Shown: positions 10,320 through 21,004, counted from the first letter of the stretch. The stretch is DNA of 55,348 nucleotides from Methanobacteriota archaeon (GCA_002719815.1 PBET01000031.1:1-55348), one strand, 5' to 3'. Made by a program: numbers and translations. The notes: generated from the letters alone by a model not told the origin.

Positions 10320-11231
10320 TCAAACGGGTAGAGTTGAACCACATGACTGGCAATAACGTTCACCAGGTGGGTTTCTTGCACCACAAGAGGGGCAACTGCT
10401 TCCCATTCCAACTGGTTGGCTTGTTGGGACACTAGGTCCGCTTAACATCGCCAAATCTTCAATCGATTCCCTTCGTTGAACAGGTGCAGGGGGTTGTTCT
10501 TGGACGGTCGATGAAAGAATACCACCATCATCGCTCATGGAGGTCATGGTCAATGTGTCTGTGGAAGATGTCTCTTGCGAAATGGTCTCTTTTATCGGCG
10601 CTACTGGCCTCTGAGCAATAACGGGAGTCTGTTCAGCATTCGCACGGAGTCGACGCAATCGTAGTCCTTCACGTTCCGCTTCTTTATCCTTGCCAAACAA
10701 ATTGAAGATTCCATCAATGATTCCATCCATCCAACTTTTCTTTCGAACTGAACCAACGGTTGAGTCGATTGAATCCTCAACATCTGGACCATCACCACTC
10801 ATTCGACGCGTCGCCTTTTGAACGAATCCTTGTTCTGTGAGCATCTGAACATCGGACGTAACATCCCGATCAAGTTCCAACTCTGGGGCTTCTCTACCAA
10901 ACGATCCAACGGTTGTGTTCAGATGTTCTTTGCTTAGATTGGTATCGCCTTGGATTTGTGTGTCCTTTTCCCAGACACCTTTCGCTTCGGCATCATAGAC
11001 ATGTTTCATTTTCTTCATAATTTCAGAACGTCGAAACTCGTGATCTTTTGTTCTTCGAGTTCGTTTCAGCAGCAAGTAGCCGGATAAAACAGCCAGCCCA
11101 TACCAAACCGCAACATAGATCCATGAGATGCTGAGTAAATCTTCGAGGGGTGTCACAACAATGTGCAAACAGCCCATGATGAGCAAAGGCATGACAAAGA
11201 GTCCTATTGATGAGGACTGACGTGTTGCCAT
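10320..11231 (-). CDS. Membrane protein with disordered linker and C-terminal zinc ribbon
   Basis: 303 aa; two N-terminal TM segments and C-terminal CPSCGARNPPGERYCQSCGSTLPV. Confidence 0.75.
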   Translation of the reverse strand: MATRQSSSIGLFVMPLLIMGCLHIVVTPLEDLLSISWIYVAVWYGLAVLSGYLLLKRTRRTKDHEFRRSEIMKKMKHVYDAEAKGVWEKDTQIQGDTNLSKEHLNTTVGSFGREAPELELDRDVTSDVQMLTEQGFVQKATRRMSGDGPDVEDSIDSTVGSVRKKSWMDGIIDGIFNLFGKDKEAEREGLRLRRLRANAEQTPVIAQRPVAPIKETISQETSSTDTLTMTSMSDDGGILSSTVQEQPPAPVQRRESIEDLAMLSGPSVPTSQPVGMGSSCPSCGARNPPGERYCQSCGSTLPV

Positions 11232-11280
11232 ACCATCCTCTCAATGATTTGCTTCTTATGCATTCGCCCTTGTTGTTTCA

Positions 11281-12345
11281 TCACCGGTCACGAGAAGCAC
11301 CGCCTTTACGGAGCAATCCATCAACCAATCCAAGCGAAAAACCAACATGAAGGAGGACAAGCGCGAAAGGTACTCCAATCAGGTGAGTAATTCCTCTCTT
11401 GACATTTAATACACCCGAGATGGCGAGAACTGTTGCATACAACGCTATTGGAAATACGGCATATGTTGGTTCTACGAGAAGGAGGGCGATTGTACCGAGT
11501 AATCCAAACAGTGGGAGAAATTCACGCAGAACAACACGTCTTGGATGTTTCAACAGGACTTTTGTTCGCCAGAATCCATAGCGATGACTCATCAAGAACC
11601 ATGACTTGAATGATGTTCTTCGACGCATTTTCACCACGACGTCAGGTGTGCGGAACAATGTGAAGCCTTGTTTGATTAAACGCATGCTCAAATCGCTGTC
11701 CTGACTTGTAATGAAAGCCTCATCCCAACCTCCAACCGTTTCCAAAGCAGAGCGGCGGTGAAGCGTGAATGCGGGTACATTGGTTTGCCCTTCACAATCA
11801 AAGACTGCAAATTGACCAGAACTACCTCCTAGTGGATTTTTCAAGGTTGCATCGAGAATAGATTCAACAACACTGTCATCGGACTCGTAACCAACAACCC
11901 GACAGCCCAATCCAGCGATTGTTGGATGATCGGTTTCAAGACGATTCCAAGTGGTTTTCAATTTGAGAAGATGATCAACATCTGCCTCGATGTGCCCATT
12001 GAATTCCAGAACATGGGTAATGCTCTCTGGAAGATGTTGCATTGCAAGATTTCTTGCATGTGGCACGAAGCGACCAGGATTCTCATGGTAGACGAGCGTT
12101 GGGTGTTTATCTCCGTCCAAGTTGCTCATCATCGATTGAATGATTTCCCTGGTTGCATCGGTTGAGCCCCCATCCATAACGAGAATCATGTGCTCATCTG
12201 CAGGCAATGATTGGTGTAGAAGTGAATTCAGACACGCCTCAATGTGGTTCTCCTCGTTCAAGACAGGAAGAACCGTTGCCAACCAAGGTTTGGACGAGCC
12301 CATGGTGATGCTCTGTGGAAACCTGTTTTGATACTTCACATTCAT
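11281..12345 (-). CDS. Glycosyltransferase family 2
   Basis: LATVLPVLNEENHIEACLNSLLHQSLPADEHMILVMDGGSTDATREII; TM segments at the C-terminus. Confidence 0.92.
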   Translation of the reverse strand: MNVKYQNRFPQSITMGSSKPWLATVLPVLNEENHIEACLNSLLHQSLPADEHMILVMDGGSTDATREIIQSMMSNLDGDKHPTLVYHENPGRFVPHARNLAMQHLPESITHVLEFNGHIEADVDHLLKLKTTWNRLETDHPTIAGLGCRVVGYESDDSVVESILDATLKNPLGGSSGQFAVFDCEGQTNVPAFTLHRRSALETVGGWDEAFITSQDSDLSMRLIKQGFTLFRTPDVVVKMRRRTSFKSWFLMSHRYGFWRTKVLLKHPRRVVLREFLPLFGLLGTIALLLVEPTYAVFPIALYATVLAISGVLNVKRGITHLIGVPFALVLLHVGFSLGLVDGLLRKGGASRDR

Positions 12346-12381
12346 ACGTAGGTTGAAAAGCGGTTTCTGCTTCCTTTTGCC

Positions 12382-12894
12382 ATGGACCTGAAGCCATTGT
12401 CCTACACTGGGCGAGATGAGGGCATTGAGGTTTCACTGAGGACCGTCATTCGTCCTGGCGATGATGCATCCAATGTTTCCGTGGCGATACATTCCCTCTT
12501 CCCAGATGCAATGATCGAAGAACTTCCAAACCAATCTTTTCCAAATCAAGCATATCACGAAATCGAATGCAATCATTTGTCATTTGAGACCTTTCTTGAA
12601 CTACTTCGAAAGCAAGCCATCCTCGATACTGCGATGGATGCGATGGGGATTCATCTAGAAGGAAATCAAACAACATTCAACATTTCACGTTTAGCAGCCT
12701 ATGCAGGAAAAATTGCATTCACATATGAAGAAGAACCACTTGGTGGAACGTTTGAAATTCACCTTGAGGGCGTGGGTTTATCCGATTGGATTGAAGCATG
12801 CACATGGCACAAAGGACGGCAAAATGTTCCAAGGCAACTCCACGACGACTCAGCAATGGATTCGACTGGAGAAGCATCCACATGGCATCAATGA
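12382..12894 (+). CDS. UPF0201-like RNA-binding domain protein
   Basis: 170 aa; FLELLRKQAILDTAMDAMGIHLEGNQTTFNISRLAAYAGKIAFTYEEEPLGGTFEIHLE matches the remembered family pattern. Confidence 0.7.
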   Translation: MDLKPLSYTGRDEGIEVSLRTVIRPGDDASNVSVAIHSLFPDAMIEELPNQSFPNQAYHEIECNHLSFETFLELLRKQAILDTAMDAMGIHLEGNQTTFNISRLAAYAGKIAFTYEEEPLGGTFEIHLEGVGLSDWIEACTWHKGRQNVPRQLHDDSAMDSTGEASTWHQ

Positions 12895-13871
12895 ATGGTT
12901 TTGAGGAGATCGTTGACGAGAGGAATGTCCGCCTCAAGCCAATCCAGTGTCAAATCTTCGACAGATGATATCCATTTCATTTCACTATGCACCTGAAGTT
13001 GAAGTGCATCCATGCTTAAGGATTCAACAATGTATGCATGAATTTCTACATGGATAAATGGGTAAGTATGATGCCAAACGCCTGCTTTCTTGACAATGTT
13101 CGCTTCAATACCCAATTCCTCATCAAGTTCTCGAACAACTGCTTGTTCGGGCGTTTCATCTGCTTCGATCGTACCACCAGGAAATTCCCATTTCCCCGGT
13201 TTCGGCTCGTCATCACCACGTCGCATCGCAAGGAAGCCTTTCTCAGAAGTGAAAATACCTGCTGCAACTTTTATTGATGGTTTGTACAACATATGAGCGA
13301 GAATTTTGCGAATGAGATTGGTTGCGTTTTGATTTGAAAAATGCTCTGTGCTTGGTAGGTGTAGAAAGAGACATGGAATCGCAAATTTGTGATTCTCGAG
13401 CGCTTCCAGCGTACGGAAGTAGGTCTCATTGCAAATGAAGCGTCCTGCATCCTTTGACAATTCAACTTCAATCGACCATTCATCAATTCCCCATTTTTTT
13501 ATTGGAAGTGGCGATGCTTGATCTCCATTACCACTGAGTACAACATCCGTCACGCATCGCCCTGAATTGTCTGGTATTCGCATATCCAGCTTGTCCTCAG
13601 CAAGAAGTTCAAGTCGAGGGCTTGTGCACTCCCCACACAAACCAAGGTGAAGAATTGCGTCCCATTCACGTAATTCCAATTCCTTTGCAGTCCATATCGA
13701 CCCTAGTTGGTCGACAGAGAGAATTCGTTTTTCAATCGAAACTTCACTCGAACCTGGACCAAATGGATTCTTGATTGGAAGAATGGTTGGGAATGTATTG
13801 ACAATCGACTCTGTTGGATTGGTCTCATGACTTCCAAACGGGCCAAAGCCGGTGAGAAGTACCCGTGGCAT
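12888..13871 (-). CDS. Fusion of pyroglutamyl-peptidase I (peptidase C15) and NUDIX hydrolase
   Basis: N-terminal MPRVLLTGFGPFGSHETNPTES, with E (ELLAEDKLD), C (RFICNETYF) and H (FLHLPSTEH) candidate triad; C-terminal GGTIEADETPEQAVVRELDEELGI satisfies GX5EX7REUXEEXGU. ORF track extends to 13919; ATG at 13869-13871 is the likely start. Confidence 0.88.
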   Translation of the reverse strand: MPRVLLTGFGPFGSHETNPTESIVNTFPTILPIKNPFGPGSSEVSIEKRILSVDQLGSIWTAKELELREWDAILHLGLCGECTSPRLELLAEDKLDMRIPDNSGRCVTDVVLSGNGDQASPLPIKKWGIDEWSIEVELSKDAGRFICNETYFRTLEALENHKFAIPCLFLHLPSTEHFSNQNATNLIRKILAHMLYKPSIKVAAGIFTSEKGFLAMRRGDDEPKPGKWEFPGGTIEADETPEQAVVRELDEELGIEANIVKKAGVWHHTYPFIHVEIHAYIVESLSMDALQLQVHSEMKWISSVEDLTLDWLEADIPLVNDLLKTIH

Positions 13872-13923
13872 ATGGAAGCCTAATGGTGAATGTTCTTGAT
13901 TTTGCTGACAAACCGGCAACAGA

Positions 13924-14265
13924 TTGACAAACCAAAACAGAAACCATCCGATGAGGCGTATGGCAGCAACGGGTCAATCCAAACTTGGTATTTGGCGTGT
14001 CATCACCGAAATTTGGAGAGAAATCTTCCTTGGCGTCGGCATGTGGGGGGCATTTCGCCCAATCTTTGCCGCCCTGCTCGCAGCGATACCAGGGCTGTTC
14101 CTTGGACAACATTTCAACCGAAAGCATCGAAGAGCGTTCGATTGGACCTTGTTGCAAATTCCACTCGCACTCACGATTGTCCTCTATGTGCCACTTTGGC
14201 TTTGGTCGATTTACGATGCTTGGCGAGATGCGACCATCATCGTTTCGAGTGCCAAATCATCCTAA
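13924..14265 (+). CDS. Small two-TM membrane protein
   Basis: 113 aa with two hydrophobic stretches; tightly packed between neighbours. Confidence 0.6.
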   Translation: MTNQNRNHPMRRMAATGQSKLGIWRVITEIWREIFLGVGMWGAFRPIFAALLAAIPGLFLGQHFNRKHRRAFDWTLLQIPLALTIVLYVPLWLWSIYDAWRDATIIVSSAKSS

Positions 14266-15050
14266 GGACGCCATAACTGATCGGACGTAGAAAGTTCTCC
14301 GGATTTCATACCTTCCAAATCATTGAGATCATCTTGATCGAATTCAGTCGGCAAGTCCCCACTAAACCATGCATCGATTGTGAATGTCTCAATGGCCCAA
14401 TACATCACAGAATCCTCGTTATTCGAATGACCTGGATGTTGTGAATCTTCATGGTCTGCAGGCGAGGTGTAAACGAGGTTTACCAAACCGAGGAGATGAC
14501 CAAATTCGTGAACCATAACACTGTTTTCCACCTCTTCATCGGAAATTCTGAAATTGAAATTCCCATTTGCATCATCGATAGCATCGCCAAAGAGTGCAAT
14601 GGTCGAAGCATCGACTGCGACACCGAGAACACTCTCATCCGAATACTTCCCTTCTGGCATAATCACATGCCATCGAAGAACAGAAGTCTGAGGATCATCA
14701 TCCATCGTTTCGTGAGCGATCTCACGGACCTTTTCAGCCGTCCAAGTATTGGATTCAGAAAAGTCAAGTTCATTCAATTCAACACGTATTCCATCGGGTT
14801 TGTCGCACACTTGACCAAGTCGTTCTTTCAAGAGACTCACCGTTGAAGATTCAGGATTGTATCCAGGTGCATGGTCAATTTCGATAATCAACTCACGATA
14901 CGTATCATCCCTCAAACATGCTAAGGCAAGACCCCCAGGAACGCCCCATGACTCACCGAATATTTCCTGAATATCTGAAGTGCAACCAGCCATTGGAATG
15001 GAGAGCATCAAACAGGAGAGAAGGATTCCCATGCACCGTCTACTTCCCAT
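14262..15050 (-). CDS. Putative lipoprotein zinc metalloprotease (metzincin-like)
   Basis: Lipobox-like LSIPMAGC and VMVHEFGHLLGLVN (HExxHxxGxxN). ORF track extends to 15065. Confidence 0.75.
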   Translation of the reverse strand: MGSRRCMGILLSCLMLSIPMAGCTSDIQEIFGESWGVPGGLALACLRDDTYRELIIEIDHAPGYNPESSTVSLLKERLGQVCDKPDGIRVELNELDFSESNTWTAEKVREIAHETMDDDPQTSVLRWHVIMPEGKYSDESVLGVAVDASTIALFGDAIDDANGNFNFRISDEEVENSVMVHEFGHLLGLVNLVYTSPADHEDSQHPGHSNNEDSVMYWAIETFTIDAWFSGDLPTEFDQDDLNDLEGMKSGELSTSDQLWRP

Positions 15051-15089
15051 AATTACCCCACACATTTGTTCTTCAAAAATCTCACGAAC

Positions 15090-15530
15090 CTACCATTCTT
15101 CTGGAAACTCCAATGGAGAAAACAATTGGCCTGGCCCTGTTGCTTCTGCAAGTTGTTGGCGAACGAGTTGTTCCCAAGCACGCAATGCTAGAATTGCTTC
15201 AACAAGGTCCATTTCGGTCTCCACGAGCGTAACGCGAATAAGCGTTGAAAGAATATCCATCCGATCCTGATCAACAATCTTGAGGACTTTTTCCACATCA
15301 AATGTAACCAAATTCTCGCCGATTTGAGTCTGAGATTCGATTGGCCATGGCTGACGAACCCGATCACTGATGGATGCCCCGGTTTTTTGAGCATACTCGT
15401 TGAGTGAGCCGAGCAAGCCCTGAATGTGATGTTGCAAGACAAGAGCAACTTCAGAAACTGGCATCGTTAATTGACCAATCAAATTGACCATGCGCTCTTG
15501 AAGCGTAACCATCGAATCCGTTGCTGACAT
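15090..15530 (-). CDS. Cytosolic helical protein of unknown function
   Basis: 146-aa ORF, no signal/TM, co-oriented and 10 bp downstream of the 1807-aa giant. Confidence 0.55.
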   Translation of the reverse strand: MSATDSMVTLQERMVNLIGQLTMPVSEVALVLQHHIQGLLGSLNEYAQKTGASISDRVRQPWPIESQTQIGENLVTFDVEKVLKIVDQDRMDILSTLIRVTLVETEMDLVEAILALRAWEQLVRQQLAEATGPGQLFSPLEFPEEW

Positions 15531-15540
15531 TGGTCAACCC

Positions 15541-18500
15541 CTACTTTTTCGTGGAAAAACCATCGATATACTTCCAACCAAAATGATTCCATTGTTCTTG
15601 TGTCCAACCTTCTGGAAGACCCGTTGGTGGTAACGGAGCGATACCACGCGGGTCGGGTTGACCAACTGGAGCTGCAGGTTTCGGTGTAGGAGCGGCTGGA
15701 GCAGGTGCTGGTGCAGGAACAGGTGCAGGAATTGGAGCAACTGCATTCGTATTAATTTCAGGCACTGCCTTTGCGACCATCTCTTCAGCGACAACATCGG
15801 TCTGATCTGCCTCGAATTCATCTTCCTCGCCATACTTCATCTTCCGATACATGACGAGCATCCACAGGAAGGCAGAGAGCGATGCAACTGCAACAATGTA
15901 CATGAAGATAGCAAACTGACCATCTTCTGCTTGTTGAGCAAGCGCGTCACCATCACGAACCGTATCCTTCTTGACGATGAGAGGATCAACGTTGTATCGA
16001 TCCATTTCAACACCATCAACGAGCACCAACAAGCGGTAGGCCTGCGATTCACCTGGTTCAACATCGGCAACAACTGGAATCGATGTGACCACTGAAATGC
16101 CTGCAGATACTGGGAGGGATACATTGGATTCTTGATTCCAATTTCCTCCATCCACCAACCGTTGAAGCACAAATGTTGCTTCGCCTTTTCCACCCTCGTT
16201 GAATACACTTATTTCGAGTTCAGAAGCCTGATCTGGTGTAGGACTTGGATTGCTCCATGAAATATCTGTTTCAGGGTGGTCAAACGAGATACTCGGACCG
16301 AGGAGTGAGAGAGGCCAAGTAGCGAATGGTTCAGCAAGATTGTTGTTATCTGTTTCAAACGGATTGCCAGATGCGTCAGAACCTGAAACCCATATATCGA
16401 CAACGTACGATGGAAGCAAGGTTGTTGCACCCATATCTGTCAAATCGATTTCACCCGTCCAGAAGAACTGTTCTCCAAACGGAAGGGTTTCTGGCAATGC
16501 TGTAGCACCACGAGAAATCTCCGCTTCACCAGCACGAATTCTGTAGTGCAGTACTGCAGGATTGTCCAAATCAAATCCATTATCATCAACGGTTTCAAGC
16601 ATCACCGTTAATGCATTCGCATCTCCAATCGAAAGAGGAGAGCCTGCAGGGACTTCATTCAACAGCACAGTTTCAATGGTTGGGCTTGTACTGTCAACAG
16701 CAAAGCGTACGCGTGGGAGCGGATCTGATTCATCTTGAGCCAATCCGGGCAAATCATCGAGGCGCAATCGAAGGTCAAGGTGACCTGAATTAACAGAAGG
16801 TACAAGCAAGTCGAGACTGAACTCCCCATTTTCACGAGGTGATGTTTTCCAAACGTGATCGAAATCACCGAAGACGACATCGAATGCACCAGCAGGTGCA
16901 GGCGTCTCATCTTCACTAAACAGTACTCGGCCTGTGACACGGAGAGCTTGGCCACTACCAATCAGGGTTTCTTCTGCTTCGTCATTGTAATGGTTTGTAC
17001 CATCACGCAGTTCAACCGCCTTGATGTGTCCAGGTTCAGTGTAGAACCGGAAGTCATTATCTAGACTCCAGGCATTGGAACCAAGACCACTTGTTTTGGT
17101 ATAACAAGGAGTAATTTCACCTTCATTGCACGGCTTATCCGTGACCTTCAGTATCGGAATGAAGTGGTCAAGACCATCGGTATCGTAGGCTTCTGGGAAG
17201 GACCATGTCAGTTGGAATCGTGCACGGATGAGGAGTTGGTTTTCGTCATCACCAAAGGTCGACACGTCCGAATAGAGATTGGAGACGGCGATGTACTCGC
17301 CACCTGAATCGAGTTTGGCTATCGGCATACCATTTTCATCTTCTTCGAGTTGAATGAAGATCGAAGTTTCATCATCGTTCACATCCTCACCAAGTGCGAA
17401 TTGAACGAATTGAATATCATCCCAACCGTTTCGATCTGACAGGACGACTTGTGCCGTATACATGATGCCAGGATGAAGTGGTTGCTCATCCTCATGGCCA
17501 ATGATGCTTGAGTTGGTGAGGTCGACAACCGGCTCGAATTCTTGTCGAATCCTGTACGTCGAAGCATCAGCATCCCAGTTTGGCATGACTTGACCTTGGT
17601 CGGTAAAGTAGCCACAGACTTGAGTCGTCGGAGGGCATACTGGACCGCCACCCATCGCAACTTGATTTTGCTGACCATCTTTGCCGCTTACATACATGGA
17701 AACAACTTGGCCATGTTCAAGCATCGAATCGTCGATGAGTCCATTAAAGATATTCAATCCACCTGCTATCGTTTCTGGTGAAGTCAATACCTTTTCCTCA
17801 TATTCATCTTCTTGAGGGAGCCCATCGAAGTTGAAATCATGACAACCAATAGCAACGGTTGACTTGCATCCTACCCAATAATGGAGCGTAATCTGCGTTG
17901 GTGGATCAACACTGTCCTGAATGTTCACAGAAATTGCTTGACCACCTGGCGCAGGTGGCCCTACATGGCGCTCTTGACCATCAAATGGCGTGACACCAAG
18001 CACAAGCGGCGAGTTTCCGTCAAGCACGAGTCGAATGTTGTTGTAGGTTGGATTCGTGAAGGTCGAACCGTTTGGCAAATCGACAGCCTCAACATAGAAA
18101 ATCATACCACCAGGTGCTGACTCGATTGGAGAGGTAAAGGTGAGGTTGTAGGAACCAAAGTTCGGGTTGGACTCCTCGACCATGACCAAGGGTTGACCAA
18201 TCGGATCACCATCATAGGTTACATTCTGTCCAATAACTCGGAGATTGAATTCACCCGATTGTGGGGAGAGTTGGGACGATTCGAAATGGATCTTTCCGAG
18301 GAAGGAGAGGTTCTGTCCGCCACGCACCCAATCCTGAGGATAGAGTTGGCGACCTGTCTCATCAAACACTTGAAGTCCGTCGAGTTGGATATCGTTCTCA
18401 ACACGTAGATCCATGTCTTCTGTTTGCCAATTACTGACAGCAGTACCCAACGAGTCCTTCACGGTGAGGATGGCTTCAGTTGAGGCTTCATCATCCCAAC

Positions 18501-20964
18501 TCCAGTCAACTGTCACTGGAATTCGAATGGTCCGCACATCACTCGCATCGAGCGACGATGAACAGTTGGCCGTATCGAATGAAACGATTCCACTCGCATC
18601 ACTGAGTGTACTGCATGTGTCGCCTTGTTGCCATTTGAAGGTTGGATTTTCTCCTCGCGAGTTGTTCAGCGAAACCGTGACTTCAGTGACGAAGTTGACC
18701 TCATCACCATGTGCAACCTTGACGATGAGATTTCGGGCGATTCCATCAGGTGCAGCCATACCACCTTCAAAGACTGCATTGATTGCATGCGTGTTCATTT
18801 TGTAGGCGATGTCAATGTTGGATATTTTGACACGTCCAGACGTTTGTGCCTTGATCGCAAGAGGTACTTCGACAACACCATCCCCATTATCTGGAATGTA
18901 ATCGTTGAATGCATCAACAAGTGTTGGTTGGTAGTCAACCTCAACGCCAACAACAGAATCATCACTTACATCGATTGATGACTCATTCAGGAACAGAATA
19001 CTCTCCCAATCGAAGTTACCATCCGCACCCACATCGATACGTGGACGATCAGGATAGCCTTCTTCGTAGAACAATTCAAGACTATCCATAACAGGTGTCT
19101 TGTAGCGATCGGTTGACGACATAGAGACAGCATAACGGAGTACATTGCCTGCGCCTTCGGTTGAGAAACTGGTTTCGACAAGGTTGTCGGCCGATTGCCA
19201 CGTTTGTCCATCATCATTGGAAACTTGAACGATAATCGAGGTCGCTGGATCGGTCGTTGCTACCCAAACAGGACGAACCTTTCCGACTTTCGTACCTGTT
19301 GAACGAGGTGGTGAAACCCATGTTCCACTCGATTCGTACTCAGTAGAGTATTCCAAATCTACCCACCAGGATACAGCGGTTGAACCGATGAGTGTCGCCT
19401 TCCACACAAGTTCTTTTCCAGGATGTTGGAAGTGGACCGTCGTGTTTGATTCAACAGCAACCCAATGGGTTCCATTATCTGCCGATACCCAGTAATCGAC
19501 ACGATCGCCAATCGATGCAGCAGACCATAGTGTTTCAACGTTAACTGCGAGAACATCCTCAGTTGTTTCGATGACTGGACCAAGCCATGTAGTTGTACCT
19601 GGAGCAGGTGTCGTCTTGTATTGCCAACTCGTACCAAATTCATGATACGACGGTGAACTTGACCACGTTGAATAACCGGAATCTACAGTAATGAATCTGC
19701 GTCCATCGTAGAAGAGTCCATAGCCAAGTGATGAGATACTGCGAACTGTATTCTCGGGAATCAAGGCAGTTGCACTACCGGAACGTCCCCAGGATTCGAG
19801 CTGGTCTCGGTCATTGTAGTAATTACCATCTTGGCAACGCATGAAGAAATGCGTTTCATTCATCTCCAAACCTCGAGCTTGTTGATTGCTGACGCCACAC
19901 TGCCAGATGGATGATGTTGATGTTTGGAAGGTGAAGTACTCATCCCCACGTTCAAAATCACCTGTTGAACTCACCGTATAGGATTGGATTCGCCGATTCT
20001 GGCTATGCAAGATCCAAATGGCATCATCAACAGGATCGTATGTGATTCCAGTAAAATCGCCACTTCCTTGTGGTTTGAATGAATTTGTACAAACCCATTC
20101 GTGTTCGTCTGAAATATCAAATTCAAGAACGGCGTGGTATGTTGGATTTGCGTTTGAACTGTAGAAGTATTTGTACCCTGAAATGATGGCATACAAACGC
20201 TCATCATCGGTTACAACCCAATCACGGAAACCCCACTGGCCATAATATGTGGATGAATGCTTTGTTGGAAGTTGACATCCGTTTTGATCGAGGTGGATGA
20301 TGCTCTCACGCGTACCGTTGTTCGGATACAGGCGGTGGACAATGTTGTGGAAGGATGTCGAAGACCAGGTTGACAAGTATAACCAATCATGATGGCGAAG
20401 GATTGCTCCTTGACCTTGAGCGTTGAGCGAATTTGGACTCAATTTGAGTTGTTGGGAAAACAAAGCATCCGTTGAGTTGGACGTGTGTGGCTGACGTACT
20501 GCATAGGTTCCATTGTCGAGCCAAGCAGTACTGGAAGGATTGACTTCTTCATCCAGTCCGTGGGCGTTAAATTCGTTGCTTGAATTCGCCATTGCGAGTG
20601 TGAGATCTGCACTCTGATTGTCCGTATCAGAAGCCTCTCCAGCCACCCAATGATCTCTGGTTGTTGTTGGAATTGAGGACCACCCAGTTGCAGATGCACC
20701 TGAAAGCGTCATTTGGACATCGGTGACTTCTGCACCTTTTGGCAACGCAATTTTTGCACCAGTATCTGCGTTTCCACCTTGATAGAGCGCAACATATTCG
20801 GTTGTTCCATCGCTAAATTCGTAGGTATGTCGGGCAACTTCTGCAGCCTCAGCTTGTTCAACCCACAACTCGCTGAACGGGGAGAAACTCATCCCCAGAA
20901 ACAGGGCGAGAAGCACGACGGCGAGGGTACGACGAGAAACAGCGTTTGCACTCATACAGTTCAC
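15541..20964 (-). CDS. Giant surface protein, C-terminal TM, Pro/Ala linker and Trp-rich cytosolic tail
   Basis: 1807 aa; signal peptide, repeated Ig-like beta regions, TM (FAIFMYIVAVASLSAFLWMLVMY), tail PAPVPAPAPAPAAP...LPPTGLPEGWTQEQWNHFGWKYIDGFSTKK. Confidence 0.88.
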   Translation of the reverse strand: MNCMSANAVSRRTLAVVLLALFLGMSFSPFSELWVEQAEAAEVARHTYEFSDGTTEYVALYQGGNADTGAKIALPKGAEVTDVQMTLSGASATGWSSIPTTTRDHWVAGEASDTDNQSADLTLAMANSSNEFNAHGLDEEVNPSSTAWLDNGTYAVRQPHTSNSTDALFSQQLKLSPNSLNAQGQGAILRHHDWLYLSTWSSTSFHNIVHRLYPNNGTRESIIHLDQNGCQLPTKHSSTYYGQWGFRDWVVTDDERLYAIISGYKYFYSSNANPTYHAVLEFDISDEHEWVCTNSFKPQGSGDFTGITYDPVDDAIWILHSQNRRIQSYTVSSTGDFERGDEYFTFQTSTSSIWQCGVSNQQARGLEMNETHFFMRCQDGNYYNDRDQLESWGRSGSATALIPENTVRSISSLGYGLFYDGRRFITVDSGYSTWSSSPSYHEFGTSWQYKTTPAPGTTTWLGPVIETTEDVLAVNVETLWSAASIGDRVDYWVSADNGTHWVAVESNTTVHFQHPGKELVWKATLIGSTAVSWWVDLEYSTEYESSGTWVSPPRSTGTKVGKVRPVWVATTDPATSIIVQVSNDDGQTWQSADNLVETSFSTEGAGNVLRYAVSMSSTDRYKTPVMDSLELFYEEGYPDRPRIDVGADGNFDWESILFLNESSIDVSDDSVVGVEVDYQPTLVDAFNDYIPDNGDGVVEVPLAIKAQTSGRVKISNIDIAYKMNTHAINAVFEGGMAAPDGIARNLIVKVAHGDEVNFVTEVTVSLNNSRGENPTFKWQQGDTCSTLSDASGIVSFDTANCSSSLDASDVRTIRIPVTVDWSWDDEASTEAILTVKDSLGTAVSNWQTEDMDLRVENDIQLDGLQVFDETGRQLYPQDWVRGGQNLSFLGKIHFESSQLSPQSGEFNLRVIGQNVTYDGDPIGQPLVMVEESNPNFGSYNLTFTSPIESAPGGMIFYVEAVDLPNGSTFTNPTYNNIRLVLDGNSPLVLGVTPFDGQERHVGPPAPGGQAISVNIQDSVDPPTQITLHYWVGCKSTVAIGCHDFNFDGLPQEDEYEEKVLTSPETIAGGLNIFNGLIDDSMLEHGQVVSMYVSGKDGQQNQVAMGGGPVCPPTTQVCGYFTDQGQVMPNWDADASTYRIRQEFEPVVDLTNSSIIGHEDEQPLHPGIMYTAQVVLSDRNGWDDIQFVQFALGEDVNDDETSIFIQLEEDENGMPIAKLDSGGEYIAVSNLYSDVSTFGDDENQLLIRARFQLTWSFPEAYDTDGLDHFIPILKVTDKPCNEGEITPCYTKTSGLGSNAWSLDNDFRFYTEPGHIKAVELRDGTNHYNDEAEETLIGSGQALRVTGRVLFSEDETPAPAGAFDVVFGDFDHVWKTSPRENGEFSLDLLVPSVNSGHLDLRLRLDDLPGLAQDESDPLPRVRFAVDSTSPTIETVLLNEVPAGSPLSIGDANALTVMLETVDDNGFDLDNPAVLHYRIRAGEAEISRGATALPETLPFGEQFFWTGEIDLTDMGATTLLPSYVVDIWVSGSDASGNPFETDNNNLAEPFATWPLSLLGPSISFDHPETDISWSNPSPTPDQASELEISVFNEGGKGEATFVLQRLVDGGNWNQESNVSLPVSAGISVVTSIPVVADVEPGESQAYRLLVLVDGVEMDRYNVDPLIVKKDTVRDGDALAQQAEDGQFAIFMYIVAVASLSAFLWMLVMYRKMKYGEEDEFEADQTDVVAEEMVAKAVPEINTNAVAPIPAPVPAPAPAPAAPTPKPAAPVGQPDPRGIAPLPPTGLPEGWTQEQWNHFGWKYIDGFSTKK

Positions 20965-21004
20965 CCAGCACTTGAAGGATTATCAAGCGTTTGTATAGCG
21001 GTCT

